Source: CALFER01 sp964472395 (GTDB taxonomy: Bacteria > CSSED10-310 > CALFER01). Taken from it: a stretch of 64,000 nucleotides of DNA. The stretch is from NCBI GenBank assembly GCA_964472395.1, contig CAYYMM010000005.1, positions 19,947-83,946 of the forward strand, read 5' to 3'. The notes below the pieces were generated by a model. That model had not been told where the DNA came from. It ran no database searches and worked only from the letters and a program-made list of their open reading frames with translations. This document shows, in pieces, positions 18,636-26,686 of this stretch. Numbering within the stretch: the first letter of the stretch is position 1; every line of letters starts with the position of its first letter. A program made the position numbers and the translations under genes.

Positions 18636-19486
18636 TGAAGGTCATCAGAGCGATCGTGATTGCCGGATTGTGCGTCAGTCTGTCCGGATGTGCGGTGTTG
18701 ATGCGAGTTCAAGGTAGCGAAGAACTGGATCGACCAACGGATAAAAGATTTGTTTCCACTCGGTATGATATCGGAGTGATGGCAGCGGTAAAAGATGCCA
18801 ATAAAAGTGCAGAGGCACGAATTGCCTGCCTGGCATTTCCCTTCGCTTTGATCGATCTCCCAATCGCGTTTGCTGTGGACACGATCATGCTCCCTATGGA
18901 CTGGCATGAGTATAATAAAAACAAGGAGGACGAAGCATTCTGGAATTCTGTGTTTTCAGAGCCCGATCGTCTACCGACCATCGCGGAATGCTGCCAGCAT
19001 GCCTCAGTTCACTCCAGATTTTTCGTGTATGACAGAATATTCTTCAAAGATTACGACGAAACGATATCTGGTGAATCGCTTCATCTCATCATCCAGTCAG
19101 CAAGCGTCATGAATGATGACCTCGACATATGGATGCCGTTAGATAGAGTAGTATCCAATAAGAGCTTATTGCCTGCTTCGTGGATCGCCATATATACGTA
19201 TCTCAAAGAAGGGAAGTACTCGTTTTTAATCGAGCAACTCGCTCGAAATCCGGTGACTCCATCGGAGTATTACGATGAACTTGCGAATATGGATGATCTA
19301 AAAATCAAGCAAAGTTTGACTGAGAATCCCAGGACACCTTCTGATATCCTTGAAACCATTGCACAGGAAGCGAGAAACAGCATTCAGTTGGAGAAAGAGA
19401 AACCTGCCCCGGACACATGGAATTTATACCAGTATAGAAGACTCTTAGAATCCGCAGAAAGTGCGTTGGTTTCGAGAGCAAAATGA
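18635..19486 (+). CDS. YceK/YidQ-like lipoprotein with long C-terminal extension
   Basis: The product is 283 residues. MKVIRAIVIAGLCVSLSGC is a clear lipoprotein signal with lipobox LSGC. Residues about 40-95 (TRYDIGVM..., DLPIAFAVDTIMLPMD) match the YceK/YidQ small lipoprotein pattern (D-x-P-x-x-x-x-x-D-T-x-x-L-P). The remaining about 180 residues are not part of that family and contain LARNPVTPSEYYDEL and LTENPRTPSDILETI, a repeated x-NP-x-TPS-x motif seen in leucine-rich-repeat-variant-like proteins. It overlaps ygfK by one base (TGATG). The coding region is visibly more AT-rich than ygfK. Confidence 0.7.
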   Translation: MKVIRAIVIAGLCVSLSGCAVLMRVQGSEELDRPTDKRFVSTRYDIGVMAAVKDANKSAEARIACLAFPFALIDLPIAFAVDTIMLPMDWHEYNKNKEDEAFWNSVFSEPDRLPTIAECCQHASVHSRFFVYDRIFFKDYDETISGESLHLIIQSASVMNDDLDIWMPLDRVVSNKSLLPASWIAIYTYLKEGKYSFLIEQLARNPVTPSEYYDELANMDDLKIKQSLTENPRTPSDILETIAQEARNSIQLEKEKPAPDTWNLYQYRRLLESAESALVSRAK

Positions 19487-19526
19487 TGAGTGATAGTGGC
19501 GTGGAGAGGATAACTGAGGAATCCAG

Positions 19527-20423
19527 ATGATTCAAACCGTTGACGAGATCATCAAGCGGATTCCGGGATGGGAGACCGCCGGAGCGATTCACGTCGATCC
19601 GCTTTATGGACTGACCAATACGAATTATGCCGTGACCGTTCACGGGGAGCGATTCGTGCTGCGGATCAGCGGTGACAACGTTTCGAGTCTCGGGATCGAC
19701 CGCCATCACGAAATCGACGTGCTGCGGGCGATGGACGCAGCCGGAATCGGGGCGCAGGTTTATTGCTGTCTGTTACCGGAAGGGCATCTCGTGACACGCC
19801 GCATCGACGGAGCGCATCTCGATCTGGAGACGTATCGGAAACCCGAGACCATCCGGCGCATCGTATCGACAGTCCGGCGGATGCATCAATCCGAACCGGT
19901 CAGGGCTGTTTTTTCGCCGTTTCGCCGAGTGGAACGGTATGCCGGGCAGGCTCAGGCCATGCAGGTAGGAATGCCGCATGATTTCGATCGGATTACCCTT
20001 AGAATGGCTGCGATCGAACGCGAGCAGAACCTGGATCCATCATCCTGGACGCGCTTGTGTCACAACGATCTGTTTTCGGTGAATGTGATCGATGATGGCC
20101 GGATCAGGTTCATCGACTGGGAGTTCTCGGGGATGAACGACATTTACTACGATCTGGCGACGCTGACTTACGCCTACGATTCACCGGACACGTTGTCGCA
20201 CGAGCAGATCGATTTCATGCTGGAGTGTTACTTCGGTGATGTGACACCGGAAAATCGAACACGATTGTCGGGCATGCGATACATGGTCCTGTGTTTCTCG
20301 GCGTTCTGGGGCCTTCTGCAATATGGGTTGCAGAGACGGGGGTTGGTGCGCGAGGTCGAGAGTTTCAATTTCATGCAGTACGCCACCGAGACCTTCGAAG
20401 TCTTACGGCAGTTGTTCCACTAA
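19527..20423 (+). CDS. Choline/ethanolamine-kinase-like phosphotransferase (APH fold)
   Basis: The product is 298 residues with the aminoglycoside-phosphotransferase/choline kinase fold. LTNTNYAV and RFVLRISG form the nucleotide-binding start, CHNDLFSVNV is the catalytic loop (Brenner motif H-N-D-x-x-x-x-N), and RFIDWEFSG holds the metal-binding Asp. This resembles LicA/choline kinase more than drug-resistance enzymes. The protein is cytoplasmic; the substrate (choline, ethanolamine or another small alcohol) cannot be told. It starts 40 bases after the lipoprotein gene and converges on trmJ with a 3-base gap. Confidence 0.82.
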   Translation: MIQTVDEIIKRIPGWETAGAIHVDPLYGLTNTNYAVTVHGERFVLRISGDNVSSLGIDRHHEIDVLRAMDAAGIGAQVYCCLLPEGHLVTRRIDGAHLDLETYRKPETIRRIVSTVRRMHQSEPVRAVFSPFRRVERYAGQAQAMQVGMPHDFDRITLRMAAIEREQNLDPSSWTRLCHNDLFSVNVIDDGRIRFIDWEFSGMNDIYYDLATLTYAYDSPDTLSHEQIDFMLECYFGDVTPENRTRLSGMRYMVLCFSAFWGLLQYGLQRRGLVREVESFNFMQYATETFEVLRQLFH

Positions 20424-20426
20424 CGG

Positions 20427-21251
20427 TTAATGTATCTCGGATTCGGCAGATTCTGAGCAGTCCGGATCGTCCGGTGTCGATTCCTCGTCAGTCCGCTTGT
20501 CCGGTTTCCGGTGTGTCGGGTTTGCGCCCCGGGTGCCGGTGTAAAAACGGCTGCTCTTCGACGCGCGGTGCATGATGGCTTTGATGAGCGGCAGGTCGCG
20601 CGTATACAGGTTTGACCGGTAAGCGATTTCGCGGATCGCCGCCATCACGCTCTTTTCCTGGCTGCCCCGGTAAAAATCGATATGGTGAAACATCGCATCG
20701 GCGATCTCGAATACCTCTTCGAAGTCACGCTGGGAGGGTTTTGCCAGATGCACGCCGTGAACCCCTCCACAGAGATTTTTGTAGATTTCGTAGAGGACCA
20801 TCGAGACCGAGTGCGCCAGATTGAAGCTCAGGGACTCGCAGGAGGGGATGACCATGAGCGCGTGACATAGATCGATTTCTTCGCGAAGCAGGCCGTTGTC
20901 CTCGCGGCCGAAGACGATCGAGGTCGGCATGGAGGCGATGGTGTCGATGTGGCGGGTGATGATATCCCAGACCGGAGCGGGAGGTGTGCGTTTGAAGCGC
21001 GTCTGGTGGACCGTGCCGATGACGAGGCGCGAGTCGGCGATGGCGTCCGCGAGAGAGGTGAACATACGGGTATTGTACAGGACGTCGCGGCCGTAGAGTG
21101 CCATTTTGCGGGCTTCGACGTCGGTGACATCGAGATCGCCGACGATTTTGATCGTGGGCATACCGAAGTTATGGGCCGAGCGGGCGATGGCGCCGACATT
21201 GCCGGGATATTGCGGGCCGACCAGAACGATTTCGACATGAGCTAGAGACAT
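20427..21251 (-). CDS. trmJ: TrmJ-like tRNA 2'-O-methyltransferase (SPOUT)
   Basis: The product is 274 residues. It is a SpoU/TrmJ protein: start VEIVLVGPQYPGNVGAIARSAHNFG, then IVFGREDNGLLREEI and PSCESLSFNLAHSVSMVLYE, the three knot motifs that bind S-adenosylmethionine. TrmJ methylates the ribose at position 32 of tRNAs. The C-terminal about 40 residues (PDKRTDEESTPDDPD) are acidic and low-complexity and are not part of the family. The gene is divergent from the surface-protein gene at 21437. Confidence 0.88.
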   Translation of the reverse strand: MSLAHVEIVLVGPQYPGNVGAIARSAHNFGMPTIKIVGDLDVTDVEARKMALYGRDVLYNTRMFTSLADAIADSRLVIGTVHQTRFKRTPPAPVWDIITRHIDTIASMPTSIVFGREDNGLLREEIDLCHALMVIPSCESLSFNLAHSVSMVLYEIYKNLCGGVHGVHLAKPSQRDFEEVFEIADAMFHHIDFYRGSQEKSVMAAIREIAYRSNLYTRDLPLIKAIMHRASKSSRFYTGTRGANPTHRKPDKRTDEESTPDDPDCSESAESEIH

Positions 21252-21355
21252 GACGGGCGTCCTCCGGGGCGTATATTAGAGAAGATCGGGCGGTTTTGCA
21301 CGCTCAGTGATGTCAAATTCAGATGCTGGGGAAAGCATTTTTATAAAATAAAATA

Positions 21356-21383
21356 TTGCCTTGAGGCGAGAATCTGATAGAAT
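21356..21383 (+). promoter_or_regulatory. Predicted sigma70-type promoter, extended -10
   Basis: TTGCCT, a 16-base spacer and TAGAAT preceded by TGA (extended -10). It lies about 50 bases upstream of the surface-protein start. A GTGAG-TGGG-CTCAC stem-loop (21405-21418) follows in the leader, just before the SD GGAGGA. Confidence 0.45.
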
Positions 21384-21436
21384 CAAACCAGGCGTCAGTC
21401 TATTGTGAGTGGGCTCACCGAGATGGAGGATTGGCT

Positions 21437-24148
21437 ATGAAAAGGATGATCGTCCTGTTTTCCTTGCTCATGGTGGTAACGGCGGTTCAGGCACAGACGA
21501 CTTTGTTCTCATGCGATTTCGAAACCGATGATTGTGGAGCGATCTATGAAAGCGATGCCGGAGGTGCGCGATGGCTTCACAACAGCTTCAACGGTTGCCC
21601 GGGATCAGGGATGCATCATAGCTACGAGTCGTTTTACACAGATCGTGACTATGTTGTGTGGGGTCCTTTCACTCTTCCATCCGCGGACTATCTGCAATTG
21701 CGGTATGATCTGTCGGTATATAACTGTGAGGTGTCGATATTTACCATTTGTGACGTCTATCTCGATCCCAATACCAACATCGGCTCATGGTCTCTGGTGG
21801 ATGGGCCTGTAACGACTAACCAAGCATGCGTTCCGGCGGAAGTGGATATATCGTCGATCCTGAGCGCATGTTCGACCGAGTTCTGGATTGCTTGGGAGTT
21901 TGAGAGCGATTATGGGATTTCTGCGGGCATCGACAACATCGAAATTGTTTATGGAACAGGATCGACTCCGACTCCGACTGCAACAGCGGTTCCACTGACA
22001 GGAGACACATGCTCCGATCCGTTTATCATCAACTGTGGTGATTGCGTCACTGGATCAACGAGCGGGTTCTCGAATGACTACGATGCGAATTATCCGAATG
22101 GAATTGCGCATGGGCCTGATGCTGTGTATTCACTGACAATCACAGAACAGACCTGGGTCGAATTCAGATTGGAGGCGGATTTTTGGGTGAATTTCACGGT
22201 TGCGTCGACCTGCGATATATCTGCGCACGATATCCTCTATCCATTCTCATCTGAATGCGATGTGAGCATGACGTGTGGTGGATTTGATTTCCCAGCACGG
22301 GCCTTTGATTCGGCGGTAGTACTGAATCCCGGAACCTACTTCATTTGGATCGACAGCTATTATGAGAGCTTCGGTAACTATGCGCTGGAAGTCAACTGTG
22401 TGACCGGATCCACGCCTGTGCCAACGGCGACCCCCTCGCCCGTTCCGAATGAACGGTGCACGGATGCTCTCGACATTACATCCGTGCCGTTCTCATTTTC
22501 CTTCGACAATGAACTGAACACGACCGATGGTGCCGGATCGAGCTGCAGCGCGCAGTATACTCCCGGAATATCGCAGATGAAGAATGATGTCTGGTTCCGA
22601 TACTCTCCTTCTGTGGATTGCTACCTCGATTTTCAGGCCACATCGCGGTGCTGCAATCTGGCTGTAATGGTGTATCGGGGAGAAACGTGTTCATTTAAAG
22701 AGGAAGTGATATGCAGCGATCTGTCGATGGGATACTCCTACACTGAGCAGATCGGTTTTTATGCAATGACGGGAGAAACCTACTGGATACAGCTAGGAAC
22801 TCCGGGATACTCCACAGGAAAGGTTTTTGTGTCATTGGGGTGTAATCCCGGAATGACCCCGACACCGACCCAGACGCCGATTCCGATACCGGGTGATTCG
22901 TGTCTGGTTCCGCTTCCGATTCTGGAGAACGACTGCGTCATCGGGAGCACCGCCGGGAAAAAAGCGAATTGCTCGTATCGCAGTATTTCCGATTTTGAAG
23001 GACTCGATGTGGTGTATGAATTGAATCTGACGGATACCATGTCCGTCCATTTCCTGGGTGAAGCGGAATATGACGCGAGTTGGTTGATTGCGGCGGATTG
23101 CTCGGATCTGAACAATGCTCTGTATGTGAGTTCAGGGATTGATGATGATCTGTTCATGTCATGCGGAGGCATCTTTTCTAATATGGATTCTGCATTGGAC
23201 ACGACATTGAGTTTGCCTCCCGGTGACTACTTTGTCGTCGTGGATGGTTATACTTACAGCAGTGGCAATTACGCGCTGGAAATTCAATCCGTTGCGACCG
23301 GTTCTCCGACGCCGACCATCACGCCGACAGAGGGACCGACTCTGACACCGACGTCGACGCCGACCATCACGCCAACTTACTTTCCACATGGATGCACAGG
23401 CGGCAACACGAGCTCGGAGCGCTACATCGCTGAGTCTTTCATCCAGGAGGGGGACCGGTACTTTCTGCTGTTCGATCCCTGCACGGAATGTGACGCGTGT
23501 TCGAACAGGTTTCGAGTGACGGCTGTTTATGCCCGTTATCATCACTACGGATCGGACTATCTTTCCGTTTCGACTGATTCGAGCATATATTCAGCGGTGG
23601 AAACATTCCCGGGATCGGGGTGTTACATACCGGATGTCGAAATTTACAACGATCCGTACACCAGTGGAAATGTGGCTGTCAATCCCGGGTATTTCACAGT
23701 TGGAGGTTCGTTCATGGGCACATTGCCGGATCTTTTTTGTCCCGGACCCTATTTCCTGTCCATAACGCTGCTGGAATACACCGATTTGCCCATCAATCTC
23801 GTGACGGATCTTACACCGATATCATGTCGGTCTTATCTGGAACGTGACGGTGTCCTGACCGAACTCGTGCAGGATCATGGTGCATTCGGCAATTGGAGCG
23901 CGTATGCGCAGGTTCAATGCCTCGCGCCGCTACCAACCGCTACCCCAACCCGGACACCGACGGTGACACCGACGCCGACCCATACGGCGACTCCCACGGC
24001 ATCTCCGACATCGCCTCCGACGTCGACTCCGACCACCGGTCCGTCTCCAACACCCCTGCCTGTACCTTCAACAACCGCAGCCGGGCTTGGGACTCTTCTG
24101 GTCGCATTTGCGTGTATCTTCTTCATATCGCTCAGGAAACGGAGCTGA
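21437..24148 (+). CDS. Large Cys-rich surface protein with PPC-like repeats, Thr-Pro linkers and C-terminal membrane tail
   Basis: The product is 903 residues. MKRMIVLFSLLMVVTAVQAQ is a signal peptide. Residues 20-175 form a MAM/jelly-roll-like module (SCDFETDDCG ... GIDNIEI). Three related blocks follow (about 190-330, 340-475, 485-625), each opening with G-D-x-C or E-R-C-T-D and, in two, ending GxYFxxxDxYxxSxGNYALE, as in pre-peptidase C-terminal (PPC) domains. Thr-Pro linkers (PTPTATA and similar) separate them, then a unique Cys-rich module (about 655-835), a longer TP linker and PSTTAAGLGTLLVAFACIFF plus SLRKRS, a hydrophobic tail with basic end resembling a sorting signal. Start: ATG six bases after GGAGGA; TTG at 21431 abuts the SD. 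No enzyme motif seen. Confidence 0.82.
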   Translation: MKRMIVLFSLLMVVTAVQAQTTLFSCDFETDDCGAIYESDAGGARWLHNSFNGCPGSGMHHSYESFYTDRDYVVWGPFTLPSADYLQLRYDLSVYNCEVSIFTICDVYLDPNTNIGSWSLVDGPVTTNQACVPAEVDISSILSACSTEFWIAWEFESDYGISAGIDNIEIVYGTGSTPTPTATAVPLTGDTCSDPFIINCGDCVTGSTSGFSNDYDANYPNGIAHGPDAVYSLTITEQTWVEFRLEADFWVNFTVASTCDISAHDILYPFSSECDVSMTCGGFDFPARAFDSAVVLNPGTYFIWIDSYYESFGNYALEVNCVTGSTPVPTATPSPVPNERCTDALDITSVPFSFSFDNELNTTDGAGSSCSAQYTPGISQMKNDVWFRYSPSVDCYLDFQATSRCCNLAVMVYRGETCSFKEEVICSDLSMGYSYTEQIGFYAMTGETYWIQLGTPGYSTGKVFVSLGCNPGMTPTPTQTPIPIPGDSCLVPLPILENDCVIGSTAGKKANCSYRSISDFEGLDVVYELNLTDTMSVHFLGEAEYDASWLIAADCSDLNNALYVSSGIDDDLFMSCGGIFSNMDSALDTTLSLPPGDYFVVVDGYTYSSGNYALEIQSVATGSPTPTITPTEGPTLTPTSTPTITPTYFPHGCTGGNTSSERYIAESFIQEGDRYFLLFDPCTECDACSNRFRVTAVYARYHHYGSDYLSVSTDSSIYSAVETFPGSGCYIPDVEIYNDPYTSGNVAVNPGYFTVGGSFMGTLPDLFCPGPYFLSITLLEYTDLPINLVTDLTPISCRSYLERDGVLTELVQDHGAFGNWSAYAQVQCLAPLPTATPTRTPTVTPTPTHTATPTASPTSPPTSTPTTGPSPTPLPVPSTTAAGLGTLLVAFACIFFISLRKRS
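23936..24058 (+). repeat. Degenerate CCGAC(A/G)CC repeat coding for Thr-Pro linker
   Basis: Imperfect 6- to 12-base repeats of the type CCGACACCGACG encode the C-terminal Thr-Pro stretch of the surface protein. A shorter copy lies at about 23308-23380. Such repeats are prone to length change and mark an extended wall- or envelope-spanning linker. Confidence 0.7.
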
Positions 24149-24202
24149 GGCGCTCAGGAAGGCCGATCAAACCACTTCTGACTGAAAACGAAAGGGTCCA
24201 TT

Positions 24203-24502
24203 GTGACATTGTTCGGAGGTGGCGGATTTGTCCGTTGGGTACTTTCTCCGTTTGTCCTTCTGCTTGCTGTCGTCATGCCTCTTGTTATTGACGGGTGGAC
24301 GTTCGGTAATGTGGTGTTGATCGGTGTCATGGAACTGATGTGCGTTTGCTTGCTTGCCGGTTTCTGGTTACCTTCACGTAGAGGATTTTGGGCGTTTCGA
24401 GTTCTTGCGGGTTTGGTTGTTCTTGCTTACTCGACCTATTTTTTTACCGAGTGCTTTTATAGCGGCAAGCGACTCACCGTCACCGGTCGGCGAGATGCTT
24501 GA
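24203..24502 (+). CDS. Small three-span membrane protein
   Basis: The product is 99 residues from a GTG start. Three hydrophobic segments are clear: about 13-31, 34-56 and 66-86, with a positive loop RRG between the second and third. A weak AAAGGG precedes the start. The gene lies 54 bases after the surface-protein gene on the same strand. No family recognised. The even hydrophobic pattern and codon use support a real gene, but the start is uncertain. Confidence 0.5.
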   Translation: MTLFGGGGFVRWVLSPFVLLLAVVMPLVIDGWTFGNVVLIGVMELMCVCLLAGFWLPSRRGFWAFRVLAGLVVLAYSTYFFTECFYSGKRLTVTGRRDA

Positions 24503-24667
24503 AAGATTGAGATATGCCAAGCGCGACACCGAACAAACCATGTGCAGTGAACCCGATGATGGCGCTTCGGGTTGCAATCGAGGATCAGTGGCGCCGGGTC
24601 ACTGATCTGGAACGTTCGGCGACATGCAATCACCATCAGCGCCACTTCACAATATTGGAGACGAAAT

Positions 24668-24856
24668 ATGACAAAGTGCCCGCACTGCAAGAAACCCGTC
24701 ACTCTGAATGAAAAAACTGCCTCCTCCGAGGCCAAACCAGTTCGCAAAGAAGTGGTCGGAAAGGTAAAGAAGGAAGTTATGTATTCCTGTCCGCATTGTG
24801 ACTGCGTCTTGGGCTTCAGCTTCTTCTTTGGAGGCGTAATGACAGGCCGCCCATGA
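24668..24856 (+). CDS. Small double-CPHC zinc-ribbon protein
   Basis: The product is 62 residues. MTKCPHCKKP gives C4-x-x-C7 and YSCPHC gives C41-x-x-C44, a complete zinc-ribbon pair separated by a Lys/Glu-rich stretch. The end, LGFSFFFGG, is hydrophobic. GGAG lies seven bases before the ATG; a longer reading upstream has no SD. It is followed by other small unknown genes. A nucleic-acid or protein-adaptor role is possible but not shown. Confidence 0.65.
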   Translation: MTKCPHCKKPVTLNEKTASSEAKPVRKEVVGKVKKEVMYSCPHCDCVLGFSFFFGGVMTGRP

Positions 24857-24991
24857 TGAGATCGCCTCGTGCGCTCCTCCGCTCCTGTCGGCGGCGGTTG
24901 CGTAAATGCGCACGATACCCTTTAACCGGACCCGGTTTGCGGTCATCCGTTTCGAGGGATTTGACCCGGCGCGATAATCAGGAGGTGTTCA

Positions 24992-25564
24992 ATGGACAAT
25001 CTGAACGGATTCAGACATGTCCCAAGAGACTGGCGCTATCGGGAAGTACCGGATTGGGCACGCAGTCCTGTGGAGGGCGATGCCTGTCATCGGTACTGCC
25101 GATGGCTTGCGCAGTACATTCGCTCCCGAGATTTTCCGATGAACGAAGCACAAACGCGATATGCCGATTCATGGACTGACAAGACGCCTGCCGGAATCGC
25201 CGTCGACCTTGCCGATTCACTTGGCTATCTGATAGGGATTCGAGACACACTCGAGGAATACGCTCGACGGGATACGCCATACGCTGAGGTTGAACAGCAG
25301 GAGCGCGAACGCTGGCAGGAAGCCTACGAAGCGGACCCAGAAGTCACGGAGCCGTTCGAGCAATGGAAGACAGCCGAGGACGACTACAGGAGAATCTGCC
25401 AGGAAACACGAGAATCTGATGCACTTGCGGAAGAACTGCCGCACGCGGATATTGGCATCCGACCGCTCCTGGCCCTGGCTGTGAAACAGTGTGCAACCGA
25501 TTCAGAGGCTGAACAGCTCGTGCGATTCTTCTATGACACATTTCAGGAATCATCGAGCAAATGA
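24992..25564 (+). CDS. Hypothetical acidic soluble protein
   Basis: The product is 190 residues from an ATG with a strong SD (AGGAGG). It is rich in Glu, Asp, Arg and Trp and predicted mostly helical (for example EVEQQERERWQEAYEADPEV). There is no signal peptide, membrane span or motif that I recognise. It lies in the run of small unknown genes between the surface protein and the TonB-C-like gene. The 296 bases after it hold no convincing gene; a TTGAAA box at 25630 has only a poor -10. Confidence 0.65.
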   Translation: MDNLNGFRHVPRDWRYREVPDWARSPVEGDACHRYCRWLAQYIRSRDFPMNEAQTRYADSWTDKTPAGIAVDLADSLGYLIGIRDTLEEYARRDTPYAEVEQQERERWQEAYEADPEVTEPFEQWKTAEDDYRRICQETRESDALAEELPHADIGIRPLLALAVKQCATDSEAEQLVRFFYDTFQESSSK

Positions 25565-25860
25565 TACCAGATGCAACCAGGAGTATATCGCCTCGCGCCG
25601 ACCGTCAGCCATGACGCGGATCTGATCGCTTGAAAAATCTGAACTCTCAAGCCTATACGAAGATCAATCGCAGTTAAAAATGCCCGGGCACAGCACTCGG
25701 ATGCTATGACGATCGCGCTTTTTTATCATCAAGCGAGGCAGCTAACCGATTGCTAATCGAAGCCACATTACCAATCGTTGAATCGGAGGTATAGATCAGC
25801 ATGCAGGAGGCTGGTTCTGGATGATTCACCTCGCAACTGGCAAACGATCTGGAGGAGATC

Positions 25861-26442
25861 ATGAATAAGAGAACGCTCGTAATCATCGGATTACTGATCA
25901 GCATTTTTTGGGTACTTCAAGTTTCTGCATCTGAGATGGACTGGAGCAAACCGGTTCTGATCGAAGTTCCCGAAATGCCCAAGTTGCCATCCAATATGCC
26001 GAATCTGAAACTCAAAGGAACGACCACTATTCGTGTTGAAATCAATGACATGGGGCTGATTTCCAACAGCCATACAATGATGTCAACCGGTTCTGAAAAG
26101 CTGGATCGCTGCATTCATGACTGGATCAAGGATTGGAAGTATCTGCCGCGACTCGAGGATAACCGCCCGGTCGGAGGCTTCAGTGTTGTTGTGATCAATT
26201 TCGACCTGCAGAATCAATCATTCAAAGCACCATCTCCTCTCAGTGAACCAATACTCATTCCTGATGTTCTGGCAAACGTCCTGCTCCAGGCGGGTCAGTT
26301 AAAAAGCAAAATCAGTCATCCTGCTGATTTGAACACGGCGCCTGACCACAACCAATCGTCATCCAGCCCGTCGTGTGGAACACAAAACTCCTCAACTGAA
26401 GGGGTCAGCAGCCACAGCACAGTCAGTACGATTGTTCTTTGA
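25861..26442 (+). CDS. Exported protein with TonB C-terminal-like domain
   Basis: The product is 193 residues. The N-terminus (NKRTLVIIGLLISIFWVLQVSASE) is a signal peptide. Residues about 55-120 fit the TonB_C pattern: TTTIRVEINDMGLI, then GSEKLDRCIHDWIKDWKYLPRLEDNRPVGG and VVINFDL (beta strand, L-D-x-x-x-x-x-x-x-W-x-x-x-P helix, strand). Real TonB has an N-terminal anchor and Pro-rich spacer before this domain; here the domain comes directly after the signal and is followed by a Ser-rich tail. GGAGGAG precedes the ATG. No TonB-dependent receptor or ExbBD gene is nearby, so an energy-transducing role is doubtful. Confidence 0.6.
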   Translation: MNKRTLVIIGLLISIFWVLQVSASEMDWSKPVLIEVPEMPKLPSNMPNLKLKGTTTIRVEINDMGLISNSHTMMSTGSEKLDRCIHDWIKDWKYLPRLEDNRPVGGFSVVVINFDLQNQSFKAPSPLSEPILIPDVLANVLLQAGQLKSKISHPADLNTAPDHNQSSSSPSCGTQNSSTEGVSSHSTVSTIVL

Positions 26443-26686
26443 TGTGAACAGAGGTTGAGGCAGTTCGGAAATTCGAAACAGGCGGTTATTCCGGAATCCA
26501 AACATTGAGTTGGCGATCGATTCTGATGGGTCTGTTTTGACAAGAAGCACGAAATAACGAGTCTTCGGTATCCTTGAGAACAGAAAATGAAACTGAAGGA
26601 ATCACGGAGAACAACAACCGATGAGAACTTTTCGCGGGGTTTTTAAGGCAAGGATGAACAACTCATTGATTTGGAGGGTATACAAT

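Noticed and set aside
25704..25904. 66-codon minus-strand open frame before the TonB-C-like gene
   Set aside because: It overlaps the SD and signal-peptide region of a better-supported gene and has no SD of its own.
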